DNA of 64,000 nucleotides from Mikania micrantha (taxonomy: Eukaryota; Streptophyta; Magnoliopsida; Asterales; Asteraceae). Numbering within the stretch: position 1 is the stretch's first letter; every line of letters starts with the position of its first letter. Where the stretch lies: contig CM018695.1 in the NCBI GenBank assembly GCA_009363875.1, positions 41,269,150 to 41,333,149 of the forward strand. The letters run 5' to 3'. The translations under genes and the position numbers were made by a program. The notes beneath the pieces were generated by a model. The model searched no databases, had not been told where the DNA came from, and worked only from the letters and a program-made list of their open reading frames with translations. This document shows positions 33,618 to 42,512 of this stretch, piece after piece.

Positions 33618-33820
33618 ATGGAGTCTCGAATCCTCTCCTCCGGTGCCACCACCACCTCCAGCGTTCGCAGTCTCACCAAACAGGTGGCGAGGATCAACAC
33701 CGTCGCCGTTCCATCTCCGGCGAGGCTCACTAGTAACGGAGCGAATCTGGTTTGAGGAAAACAGCTTCGCCCTAGCTTACTGAACCTCGACTACTCGTCA
33801 CCGGTTCCGTCGATTACAAC
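33618..33820 (+). pseudogene. TPT: TPT copy 2 exon 1 (first part): chloroplast transit peptide
   Basis: ATG at 33618 (AACAATGGAG). The product begins MESRILSSGATTTSSVRSL, a Ser/Thr/Arg-rich transit peptide; MESR also starts TPT in other plants. An in-frame TGA at 33753-33755 comes just before GKQLRPSLL, where the family has Ser or a similar residue. The exon stops at the hAT target site ATTACAAC and resumes at 35368 in the same frame (AAKHDVLKP). Confidence 0.85.
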
Positions 33821-35359
33821 TAGTGGCGAAGCTTGACCGAAAGCATAGGGGGGGTGAAACTTTGGAACATCAAATTTTTTTTCCCTAACGGCCTAATGCT
33901 AACAGTTAAATGTTCAGGTTGGGGATTCGGGTCGGGTCGGGTCAAACCGTCAAGCAATAAAAAGTAGATATATTTAAAAGAAACAAATATTTAAATAATT
34001 ATCATGATGAGTGAAAAAGTTAAGTACCTTAAAGAAGATTACAACTCAGCGCGACGACCTTTAAGATTTTTAAATTCATCGATTATGGATTCCGAGTCAA
34101 AGTTTTTGGCAATTTCCTTCTCTATGTAAATCACCAAGCTATTTGCAAGATGATCATCTGACATCTTATTGCGAAAGCGATTCTTGAATATTTTCATTGC
34201 TGAAAACCCTCTCTCTGTTGTTGCAGTTGAAACCGGAAGTGTCAGAATTAACCGAATCACTCTATAGAATATGGCATCTAACTTTATATGCAATAATATC
34301 TAGAATTTCTTTTTGAATTTCACTAGAAGTATATTTTGAATTATAAGGAGCGTTCTCTAATACAATATGAAGCATTTGTTGTTGGTGAATAATCTAACCA
34401 ACTAGGAAACATCTTGAACCAAGCACTTATGAATCTACGTTGCTTTTGATCTTTAGGATACTCTTTAAGATAGATTTGGTATGGTCCTAAATTCAAATAA
34501 GCCCGTCTTTGACGTTTTTGTTTCTCTTGATGTGCCTTATCACTCTCTTCATCAACAACTTTTTTTTTAAAAATGATTCAATAGTTTTCCTTTCCCCATA
34601 ATATACCAAGAATCCAAGTATCTAACACTAAATTTGTACCAATAATCTGTAAAAATTTTGAAAAAAACCAAAACCCTAAATGTTTAGATTCATCATTCAC
34701 TAACAAAGTAACAACTAACAATATCATCAATTAAACTACTCAAAGTCTCAAATGTAAGTATGTAACAAGTTAACAACAATAAAGAAAGCAATTTATTACC
34801 TGGTGGAAGCAGTCGCCGGCCGGAAGGCGGAAACAGGGGCCGGGCCGCAGCAAGCTGGTTCGCAGGGAGGCAGGGGCGCGGGCGGCACTATGCGGGCGTG
34901 CGGCGTTGATTGGTGGCTCGTGGCTGCCTGCTGGTCGGAGACAGGAGTTGGGAGACGTGGGTCTGGAAACGGGAGACGCAAGAGAAAGAAAAGGGTTCGG
35001 GGTTCCCTTTTTTTTCCTTCTTTTCTCCAACCGGTGGGCTATTGGGCTTGGAATGTGAGATTGTGATTTGTGAGAACTTGGGCTAATGCCTAATGGACTT
35101 AATACATTTAAGAAACACGATTAAAGTTAAATTAAAAAATGAATTAAGTTAATAGCTATTAATTAATTCATTATTTATATGTTTATAAATTATTTAAAAA
35201 TTTTTTAATAATTTTACAGGGGGCGAACATAGGGTATATATTTTTTTTCAGGGGGGCGAAATAAATTTTTTTTTTAAATTTTACACTACGAATCGGAAAA
35301 CGTACACTACTGAGCGAAAAAACAGGGGGTCCCCCGGTCCCTTCTAACCTGCGCCCCTG
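33821..35359 (-). mobile_element. hAT deletion derivative in TPT exon 1
   Basis: A 1539-bp insertion flanked by a perfect 8-bp duplication ATTACAAC (33813-33820 and 35360-35367), the hallmark of hAT. The ends are a degraded inverted repeat: TAGTGGCG on the left, CAGGGGCG (minus sense) on the right. It carries the remains of a transposase gene on the minus strand and a very GC-rich block at 34805-34990, possibly the transposase promoter/5' UTR. Confidence 0.88.
34039..34640 (-). pseudogene. hAT transposase remnant (TTF-type zinc finger / ZMYM1-like family)
   Basis: Two joined ends of one gene. The N-terminal piece (about 34400-34560, minus) reads NLGPYQIYLKEYPKDQKQRR and then AWFKMFPSWL, typical of the start of plant TTF-type zinc-finger hAT proteins. 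The C-terminal piece (34039-34293) reads LPVSTATTERGFSAMKIFKN and then NKMSDDHLANSLVIYIEK, the hAT dimerisation domain. The catalytic middle is deleted at about 34294-34380. The product cannot be an active transposase, although the element could once have moved in trans. Confidence 0.82.
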
Positions 35360-35367
35360 ATTACAAC

Positions 35368-35424
35368 GGCGGCGAAGCATGATGTTCTGAAACCTTGTTC
35401 GGCCACTGCTAGCGATTCTGCCGG
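35368..35424 (+). pseudogene. TPT: TPT copy 2 exon 1 (second part)
   Basis: Continues the transit peptide (AAKHDVLKPCSATASDSA) and ends GCCGG before the donor GTGAGA. With the hAT removed, exon 1 is 260 bases and joins exon 2 in phase. Confidence 0.8.
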
Positions 35425-35519
35425 GTGAGAATTGAGATCAGTTTCCGGAATTTGTGTTTGAGTTTGATTTTGATTTGACAGGTGTTGACTGACTGACGTT
35501 TTGTCGGTTAATTTGGTAG

Positions 35520-35588
35520 TGATGCAGCTCCGGTTGGCTTCTTGGCCAAGTATTCGTTTCTGGTTACCGGATTTTTCTTCTTCATGTG
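35520..35588 (+). pseudogene. TPT: TPT copy 2 exon 2
   Basis: DAAPVGFLAKYSFLVTGFFF begins the mature carrier and its first membrane span; the exon ends in the split Trp codon before GTAGGT. Acceptor TTTGGTAG. No lesion in this exon. Confidence 0.85.
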
Positions 35589-36698
35589 GTAGGTTACAAT
35601 TACATCATGATATTTTATTTAAATTTGTTATATATTTATGTTTAATTTTTAAGTTATTTATGACGTTATTAATTTGTTTCTAAACCTGTCTAACCGATCA
35701 ACTGATCATAAGATATCTGGTTAACATTATGTCCGATTATGAGAAGAATCTTAATGATAAAGTCAAGGTTTGCTAGCAGTTTTTGTCAAAAGGAGGAGGA
35801 ACTTTTTAAATAACTCTAGGATATCATAACATTATGATTATTATTAGTAGTTGTATTAGTTGTATTGTTGTTATTTTTATTATTTTATTTTCAATATAAA
35901 ATTTCACGAATTTAACGTTATTTTACTTATTATATGAAAATAACGTTAAAAGTGTTGGGATGATTAACTTCAAACGGTGTTAATCGGCAACTATGAGCCG
36001 GGACTCCTTCGGAGCATCCTCTCTATCCCAACTGGCTAAGTTTGTTTGTTTGTTTGTTTTCAAAATTGTATTTTTATGTTTTTGAGGATTCCCATTAAGA
36101 TAGGATGTGTGATATAGTTATTGTTTTTCACGAGTTCATGACCAAAGCACTTTCCAAACTAAGTATTTAGACCCTATAACTGTTTTTAGTTTTGGGGAAT
36201 TCAAAAAAACAGTTGAGTTTTAGGGTAAGAAAATCTTTGAGAAAGAACAAGGAGAATTTGTAAATGTGTTGTTTCCAATCTATCATATTTTAAGAACAAA
36301 ATTCGGCTATCTTTTTATGAAACGTTGAATGGTTCCTGAAAAGTTAGTTTATTGTTGCAATTACACCTTAAGCTTAAGTTAACAAATTGTAGTTTTGGTG
36401 TGAAAAGAAATTATATCATGCATAACAACCATCCGACTGATTCATTCACACTAGTTAGTTTAATCAAATAGTTAGATTTTAGTATTTACAAACACTTGTT
36501 ATCTTACTAAGTATAAATCAATCAAAAGATCATGTTAACCTTTTGAGTCCCGACCTCTATTATAACTTGACTACAATCCCTTTGGCCTCATTGTGAATTC
36601 CAATAACCCTCAAATCGCCATAATAGAGTATTGTTAAGTGCTAGCACATCACGGTATGAATAAACGGTACTTGAGCATAAATGTTGTTTGTTTTGAAG
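35589..36698. other. TPT copy 2 intron
   Basis: AT-rich intron-like DNA with no other gene. It includes (TTTG)n at 36038-36060 next to a possible small SINE-like piece (CCGGGACTCCTTCGGAGCAT). Confidence 0.45.
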
Positions 36699-36729
36699 GT
36701 ACTTTCTAAATGTCATCTTCAACATACTT
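36699..36729 (+). pseudogene. TPT: TPT copy 2 exon 3, truncated
   Basis: After the acceptor GAAG the frame reads YFLNVIFNIL and then loses the family sequence (NKKIYNYFPYPY is expected). Only the first third of the exon is left. Confidence 0.75.
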
Positions 36730-37156
36730 TCTAATTATGAGACTTATGATGGTGAAGATTATTACATGGGTACTTAGAGATTAAAAATGGTCTGGTTATA
36801 TGTTTTAGAACTACTTGGATTGTGTTGGGCCAACTCACACACACTCCGTTTTCTTTTCTTTCACGAGTTTCATATTTTGGATTATATAAAGTATAATGTT
36901 GCAATATAATCTTTTATGTTAAAGAATAAAATGATGTGGAAGATTTATGCATTTTCAATACGCTTTGGGTGCCCTAGACCTGGCTTCATTCTATCTAACC
37001 TTTTAACTGCTACTAATATGTATTAGCTGTAAAATATTAGTTTAATATTTTACTGATTTGGTATATATTTAATTCCTCTAAATTAGCTTAAATGAGCTGT
37101 AACTTTGCTTGTTAGTTTCCTTATTATTGGCAATGTATTGTGTATATATTAGAGGA

Positions 37157-37995
37157 CTAGGTTATTAACCTGTGTATTACACGAATCTAATACAAAATAT
37201 TAAATAGTTAGTAATGGAAATTTAGCAATTATAAAACATATTTTGATATAAAATGATTAATTTACATATTAATAAATAATTTAAGTAATAAAAAAATAAT
37301 TAAAAACTTTAATTACTATACAAATGATATATGACCTTTTAATATGTAACAATTGATATATTTGAAATAAATGACGTTAAAAACTTTATATTATATTAAA
37401 AACTAACTTTTGTAAATCAATAGTATAAAATATAATTTTTGTAATAATTAAAGTTAAAACGACCAAATTTAAAAATATCGTTAAACATAACAGACAAAAC
37501 ATGTAAATTTCTCTATCATTTTTATTACTTCAGTTTATAAATACATTAAAAAACGTCATTTGTCTATAAAAATATTTTGTTTAAAAAAATCCTGTTATAT
37601 TACATTTTATTTTAAAAAAAATTCATTTTTTAAGACAACTTGTTTTTTTCATAAATTTTGTTTTTTTGAAAATAAAATATTTATTAATTTAAAAATTTTG
37701 ATTTTATAAAATTTTATATTTTATAAAAAAATTTAAGTGTGTTTTATAATTAAAAAAAATAATATATTAGTTATTAGTATTATAGTTTAAAATAAGAGAA
37801 AAGAATAATTTAATAAGAGAGATAATATAGTTATTTAATAGGAGAGAGAATATAGTTATTTAATAAGAGAGATAATTAAGTAGAATGATAAAGAATTGAC
37901 AAGTGTCAAAAGTGGTTTAAGAATGTGACAAATGACAATAGTGGTTTAAAAATGTGACAAGTGGCAAAATTGCTACTCTTTTATTATACAGTATA
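37157..37995 (+). mobile_element. Small non-autonomous element, copy B
   Basis: Starts GACTAGGTTATTAACCTGTG and ends GACAAGTGGCAAAATTGCTA, then TTTTATTATACAGTATA. It shares ends and internal composition with copy A at 32650-33312. Confidence 0.5.
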
Positions 37996-38543
37996 AATAT
38001 AAATTTGGTTAATGAATAGAATGATCGATTCTCCATTTTACATGGTATCAGTGCATCAACTGCATAAAAGTAGTGCGAAAAACTAGTCAGAATTGTGCCT
38101 GCCATCCAAAAGTAGAGTAGAAAGAAGACTCACTACTCAATTCGAAGGCGACACGCCTTGCTGGGGTTGGTTGGGGGGGGGGGGGGGGCCAAGGCTGCCA
38201 TGCAGGGCATGAGCTTTTTCCTATACAGTTGCAAGTCTATTGTTCTCTTTTTGAATTAGGTGAAAAAGAAGGAAAAGCCCGGGTGGAAGCACAAACTTAA
38301 TGAGTCACTAAAGACTTAAGATGTAGCTACCAGTTCCTTGCTTCTCCACTGGTCTGTTAGAAAGCTGCCTATGCGGTGGGTTTGAATCCCACGTGAGTGA
38401 AATAGCCTGGTTTCTCACATAGACTTGTGCCAAACCCTAGCCGCAATACACTCTTCGATATCCATTTTTTTCTCATAAATCCCTACTGCGATCCGTGTAT
38501 ATATTTGAGGATTTGGTTAATGAATGGAATGATTGATTCTCCA
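37991..38543. mobile_element. Possible TRIM-like miniature LTR element
   Basis: A repeat of about 33 bp (GGTTAATGAATAGAATGAT, then GATTCTCCATTTTA) occurs at 38009-38042 and 38510-38543. TGGTATCAG, like a primer binding site, directly follows the first copy. The segment between has a B-box-like GGGTTTGAATCCCAC (about 38379). Confidence 0.35.
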
Positions 38544-38749
38544 TTTTATAATATGACCTGTTTGAGATAGAATATAACCCAAAAACAACCAATAAACTAA
38601 AAGTGGGTTGAAACTGGCACCTCTACAACCAAAGGTAGGTAACTAAGTACACATGAATTGTAAAAGGGTGTGGGTGATGGTGTCAATGCAAACAGGTCAG
38701 TGATCTGTTGCCTTTGTTGTGCTGACTTCTTGTGGTGTTTCTTGTGTAG

Positions 38750-38870
38750 CCCATCGACTCAAACCTTCTGAAGCTTCTTATTCCCGTGGGCTTTTGTCAT
38801 GCTCTGGGCCATGTAACAAGTAATGTATCATTTGCAGCCGTTGCTGTCTCATTCACCCTCACAATTAAAG
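38750..38870 (+). pseudogene. TPT: TPT copy 2 exon 4
   Basis: Open exon reading PIDSNLLKLLIPVGFCHALG and then HVTSNVSFAAVAVSFTLTIK. Acceptor TTGTGTAG, donor GTGAGT. It is the counterpart of 16045-16165. Confidence 0.9.
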
Positions 38871-38952
38871 GTGAGTTACCTGCATATAAATGTGTTAAGA
38901 ATTTGTTGTCTCGTTTTTCAACAAATGACACCTTTTTATCTGTTGTGAATAG

Positions 38953-39048
38953 CCCTTGAGCCGTTCTTCAATGCTGCTGCTTCTCAATTTATTCTTGGAC
39001 AGTCGATACCCATAACTTTATGTCTGTCTTTGGCTCCTGTTGTTATCG
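38953..39048 (+). pseudogene. TPT: TPT copy 2 exon 5
   Basis: LEPFFNAAASQFILGQSIPI then LSLAPVVIG, with acceptor GAATAG and donor GTATGA. The Lys just before it and this block belong to the transport pathway in the family. This exon is missing from copy 1. Confidence 0.9.
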
Positions 39049-39293
39049 GTATGATCTATTCCTTTTAAAATAATTCATGTTTAATGTTCAATGTTCAATG
39101 TTATTGTCATATTAAAGTAACTTGGCTATTTCAAGTGATAATTAGCTCCTCCAAACCATGAAAATTTCAAAAGTTCTGTTAAGCTATTTGGGTCTAAAAA
39201 GTACCTTAAAAAGTCAATGCATACTCGACACTATGAACTCAATCAAATGACTATTCGTAGGATGAAGGGAATATACAAAGGTTGATTCTTATT

Positions 39294-39534
39294 TTTTTTT
39301 GTTTTGAACGGCGAAGGTCTCAATCATGTGAACTCACTGTTTCCAGGCCATGTCACCAAGGTCTAGTTACCTGGACCTTTCATGAGCCACCACAACCACC
39401 ACAGGAGGAAACCTCACTGGGAAAACCCCCTGACCCCCCCCCCTTTCAGACCCCTTTTTCGCTGCTGGAGGGATTTGAACTCAAGACCTCCCATTTGAAA
39501 GAATCTTGGGGTACCATTGAGGCGATGCCTCATT
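39294..39534 (-). mobile_element. SINE, family 1, antisense copy in TPT copy 2 intron
   Basis: Same family as 32964-33159 but inverted and longer (241 bp). It shares CTCAATGGTACCCCAAGATTC, GGTCTTGAGTTCAAATCCCTCC, GGTCCAGGTAACTA and a poly-A end. A perfect 14-bp target duplication GGTTGATTCTTATT lies at 39280-39293 and 39535-39548. The extra length comes from a C-rich middle (39433-39443) and CCACCACAACC-type repeats. Confidence 0.88.
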
Positions 39535-39577
39535 GGTTGATTCTTATTAAAAGCTGAAATGAAGTCTAAATGTGCAG

Positions 39578-39690
39578 GTGTATCAATGGCCTCTTTGACC
39601 GAGCTGTCATTCAACTGGCTAGGCTTTACCAGCGCCATGATTTCCAATATCTCCTTCACTTACAGGAGTATTTACTCCAAGAAAGCAATG
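39578..39690 (+). pseudogene. TPT: TPT copy 2 exon 6
   Basis: GVSMASLTELSFNWLGFTSA then NISFTYRSIYSKKAM, open; acceptor TGTGCAG, donor GTTGAT. Confidence 0.9.
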
Positions 39691-39762
39691 GTTGATCATC
39701 ATTTTATTTACAGCTATGCCACTTTGGCATGTTTTATATAACATTTGTGTTTTCGTTTGCAG

Positions 39763-39843
39763 ACTGACATGGATAGTAGTACTAACTTGTATGCTTACAT
39801 TTCCATCATTGCTCTCTTGTTCTGTATCCCACCTGCTGTAATT
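39763..39843 (+). pseudogene. TPT: TPT copy 2 exon 7, donor site lost
   Basis: TDMDSSTNLYAYISIIALLF then CIPPAVI. The sequence after the exon is ATGAGT, where copy 1 has GTGAGC; the G to A change destroys the splice donor. Confidence 0.88.
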
Positions 39844-39939
39844 ATGAGTATATTATCATAAATTTTCTTTTGTTACGCGACTATAAACATTAGTTTATAA
39901 CAAGAATCCATTAATCTTGTTCTCTATATCTTTCAACAG

Positions 39940-40056
39940 TTGGAGGGACCTCAGCTTCTAAAATATGGATTAAATGATGCAATTGCTTAAGTTGGAATGA
40001 CTAAGTTCATATCTGATCTGTTTTGGGTGGGAATGTTCTATCACCTCTACAATCAG
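39940..40056 (+). pseudogene. TPT: TPT copy 2 exon 8 with stop
   Basis: EGPQLLKYGLNDAIA, then TAA (39988-39990) in place of a conserved Lys, then VGMTKFISDLFWVGMFYHLY. Acceptor CAACAG, donor GTAATA. Confidence 0.9.
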
Positions 40057-40171
40057 GTAATACACATCACAAACTAGTACATTTTTATGTTTTCTGTTAT
40101 ATATATTTAGGTCAAGAATTCAGATAAAAAAACTAAATAATGAACTTTTTTCCCTCTTTTTGGCATGTTAG

Positions 40172-40256
40172 ATTGCAACCAACACACTTGAAAGGGGGCA
40201 CCTCTTACGCACGCAGGGGGCAACGTGTTAAAACTGTGAAGATGTGTGTTTTTTCG
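40172..40256 (+). pseudogene. TPT: TPT copy 2 exon 9, frameshifted and cut
   Basis: IATNTLERG is in frame; THAGGNVLK lies in another frame. The match ends near 40256. The remaining exon of the gene is absent downstream. Confidence 0.78.
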
Positions 40257-40548
40257 CGTCTATGAGGGTACACAAATTCGAATCTCGCTTAGACTTCAAT
40301 AATGTATCATTCTCTCTCTTTACTATCAATTTATTAATATTCAATTCTGCTCGAGTTTAAGGTTCTCCTTTACTGTAAATCGTTTAAAAACACCAACTCC
40401 GGTTCGGGCTTGTGATGCATATATTCATTGTTCAGTCTAGACTACACCCAACCCAACCCAACCCAACCCAACCTTCTATCAAAAACTCTAAGTTATCGCT
40501 CTTTCACCTACACAATACAATTAAACTTTTATTATCTATATACCAATT
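40257..40548. other. Non-coding stretch after TPT copy 2
   Basis: No gene. It includes a short (CCCAA)n array at 40448-40471. Confidence 0.45.
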
Positions 40549-40565
40549 AGTAACCTAACTCTAAC

Positions 40566-40779
40566 TAAAGACACTATAGCCTAGCTATATATTGGTGTTG
40601 GGATAAGACTCAAGAACCAAATGGTTTTGGGTTCGAATCCCACAAGGAGGTTTTCTAAAAGTATTGAGTTTTCTTCAGAACTGGTAACTTGGTGGTGGAT
40701 ATAATCAGATAGTACCGCTGATGGCACAATGACACTCTAGTGATCCGTTAGTGATCCAAAAATTAGCCGTTCAAAAAAA
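40566..40779 (+). mobile_element. SINE, family 2
   Basis: A 214-bp body with B-box GGGTTCGAATCCC and an A-rich end (GTTCAAAAAAA). A perfect 17-bp target duplication (AGTAACCTAACTCTAAC) lies at 40549-40565 and 40780-40796. The body does not match family 1. Confidence 0.85.
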
Positions 40780-41782
40780 AGTAACCTAACTCTAACCAAT
40801 TTTTTATTCAAGAATTATAATTTATGATTGTTTCTTTTTTCATCTTTAAAATATTAAACGTATTAAAATAATTATTTCATTTCAAAAAATAAATTAAAAA
40901 CAAATAAAATATATAGAAAATATATTACCTTAACCAAACACATTTAATAATGGCACACCCCCAAATTTCAACTAACGGAATCATACCGTTTGGGACGTGA
41001 CAAACCAGGATCTCAGATCATTAGACATAACGAAGACCTCTATATGATTTTCAAAACATACTTTGGTCTAAAACAGTAATATCAAAGTTCTAACGTTGCG
41101 GAAGCATTTTTAAAACAATAACAAACTTAACAGTTTGAAAACTGTAAATTACAAATCAAAGTCTAAAATGTTCAGATTCAAAACACAAGAATTGAAATAT
41201 GCATGCGACTCCACATCCTAGTCCATGCTTGATTGCTCTTGTACCTTAACGTCCTGAGAAAACATGTAAATCAAGTCAACACAAAGGTTGGTGCATACAC
41301 AGGTTTAAGTATTCACAAATGTTTGAAACAACTGTTTGAACAAAATGTTTGCAGATAACATAATCACACATGCATAGTCATGATAGCTAGTCATTTGTAC
41401 TATTTACATAAGCGGTCGACACCGAAGCTGACTGTTGCATGTTTTGCCTTTCCACTATCGTCTAGCACAAACAATAGTAATGTGAATTGGCTAGTCAAAC
41501 ACTTGCGTAGATCCCATCTACCAAGTGAGGTTTGTCAAACCTAATAGATCTATTTCCGACTACCACGCTTTGCACTACGGCAAACTAAACGTGTAAACAA
41601 TACAACAAACAACAAACATGTAACTGTATGATTGAACACAATTGTTGGCAATAGATAATAGTTTTCAATAGATAATAATCTGATTTGGTTACAATACTTT
41701 CAAAATCAAAACAGAGGCTTTCAAACATCTAATGTAGGGACACAACCCGCCCCTAATAAGTTTAAACAAAATAAAAGAAAAA

Positions 41783-42415
41783 TCATGCATCCTCAATAGT
41801 AGAATCAGCATCAGAATCAACATCCTGTGCTGGTATCTCATCCTCTTCCTCTTCCTCTTCTGCTTCAGATACAAATTGCTCTTCCAATGCAATTAACCTC
41901 CCCTCAGCAATGTCGGCTCGATGTTCCTCCTCTTGCACTCGTGTAGTCAGATGTACAATGTGAGACTCCATCCCCTGAACCACATTGCGAAGATCTGCGT
42001 ATCGGGTGTTTACATCCCGGAGCTCCTGTGCCATGTGCTCGATCCGATCATTAGCCCACTTTGACTCCCATGTCAATCGGGCGACATCATCTGACTCAAA
42101 TCGTGGCCTGTTACAGGCACGAAACCTAGGTGGCATACGATATGAAGACTCCTCGATGGGATCCTCCTCAAGTGCCTTCTATGGGTCTCTCTGTGGTTCC
42201 TCTTCAAGATCCTCCTGTGGATCCTTCTCTGGATCATCCTCTTCCGGATCCTCCTCCGGGTCCTCGTCTGAATCCTCTACGGGATCCTCCTCCGGATCAT
42301 CCTCATGATCCTGAAATGCTGGAGCTATCGGCTCCTCATCATCCAGTATGATCACGTGCGGTGGTGACGGTGCTGCCATATCTGTTACATAAGACCATAT
42401 GTAAATACTAGGCAA
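41783..42415 (-). pseudogene. Acidic coiled-coil ORF of the deleted LTR element
   Basis: A frame of about 210 codons interrupted by a single TAG (42178-42180). It begins at the ATG at 42415 (MAAPSPPHVIILDDEEP), 83 bases after the PBS. The first part is a run of EDPEEDPEEDP-type repeats. The second part (WESKWANDRIEHMAQELRDV, then VVQGMESHIVHLTTRVQEEE) is a predicted coiled coil with an acidic tail (SEAEEEEEEDEIP). I recognise no domain. Its position where gag should start suggests a Gag-like N-terminus or a family-specific accessory ORF. Confidence 0.6.
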
Positions 42416-42497
42416 AGCAGTTGTGTAAACAAGTGTCTAATGTCTAACAGTTATAGTCTAAGTCTACTAATGCAAACCGAGTTCGCTATAACCAATG

Positions 42498-42509
42498 GCT
42501 CTGATACCA
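42498..42509 (-). promoter_or_regulatory. Primer binding site
   Basis: TGGTATCAGAGC (minus) lies 3 bases from the LTR end; initiator tRNA-Met type. Confidence 0.88.
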
Positions 42510-42512
42510 ATC

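Larger units (their letters stand above)
36730..38749. other. TPT copy 2 intron with small repeats
   Basis: No gene. It contains element copy B (37157-37995), a direct repeat pair flanking about 450 bp (38009-38543) and a G run of about 17 at 38172-38188. Confidence 0.45.
33618..40256 (+). pseudogene. TPT: TPT copy 2, whole disrupted locus
   Basis: The second copy of the chloroplast triose-phosphate/phosphate translocator. Exons: 33618-33820 plus 35368-35424 (transit peptide, split by a hAT element); 35520-35588; 36699-36729 (truncated); 38750-38870; 38953-39048; 39578-39690; 39763-39843; 39940-40056; about 40172-40256 (broken). The final exon (NKISSQT type in copy 1) is missing. Lesions: TGA at 33753, hAT insertion, exon 3 cut after YFLNVIFNIL, donor GT changed to AT at 39844, TAA replacing Lys at 39988, and frameshifts in the last exon. 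All other splice borders are consensus. It cannot make a working carrier. Confidence 0.92.

Noticed and set aside
33421..33783. 120-codon + strand ORF overlapping TPT exon 1
   Set aside because: It is in another frame than the transit peptide, which is the recognisable product.
34770..35066. GC-rich overlapping ORFs on both strands in the hAT element
   Set aside because: High GC opens frames in all phases; low-complexity Pro/Arg/Gly products and no domain.
38172..38188. Long G run as a possible G-quadruplex switch
   Set aside because: A single homopolymer in an intron with no conserved context; it could also be a sequencing or assembly artefact.
40448..40471. Telomere-like CCCAACCCAACC array
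   Set aside because: Plant telomere repeats are CCCTAAA; this is a short CCCAA microsatellite.
41985..42351. Ser/Pro-rich + strand ORFs opposite the acidic ORF
   Set aside because: They are the antisense of the EDPEEDP repeat; the minus-strand frame next to the PBS is the better candidate.
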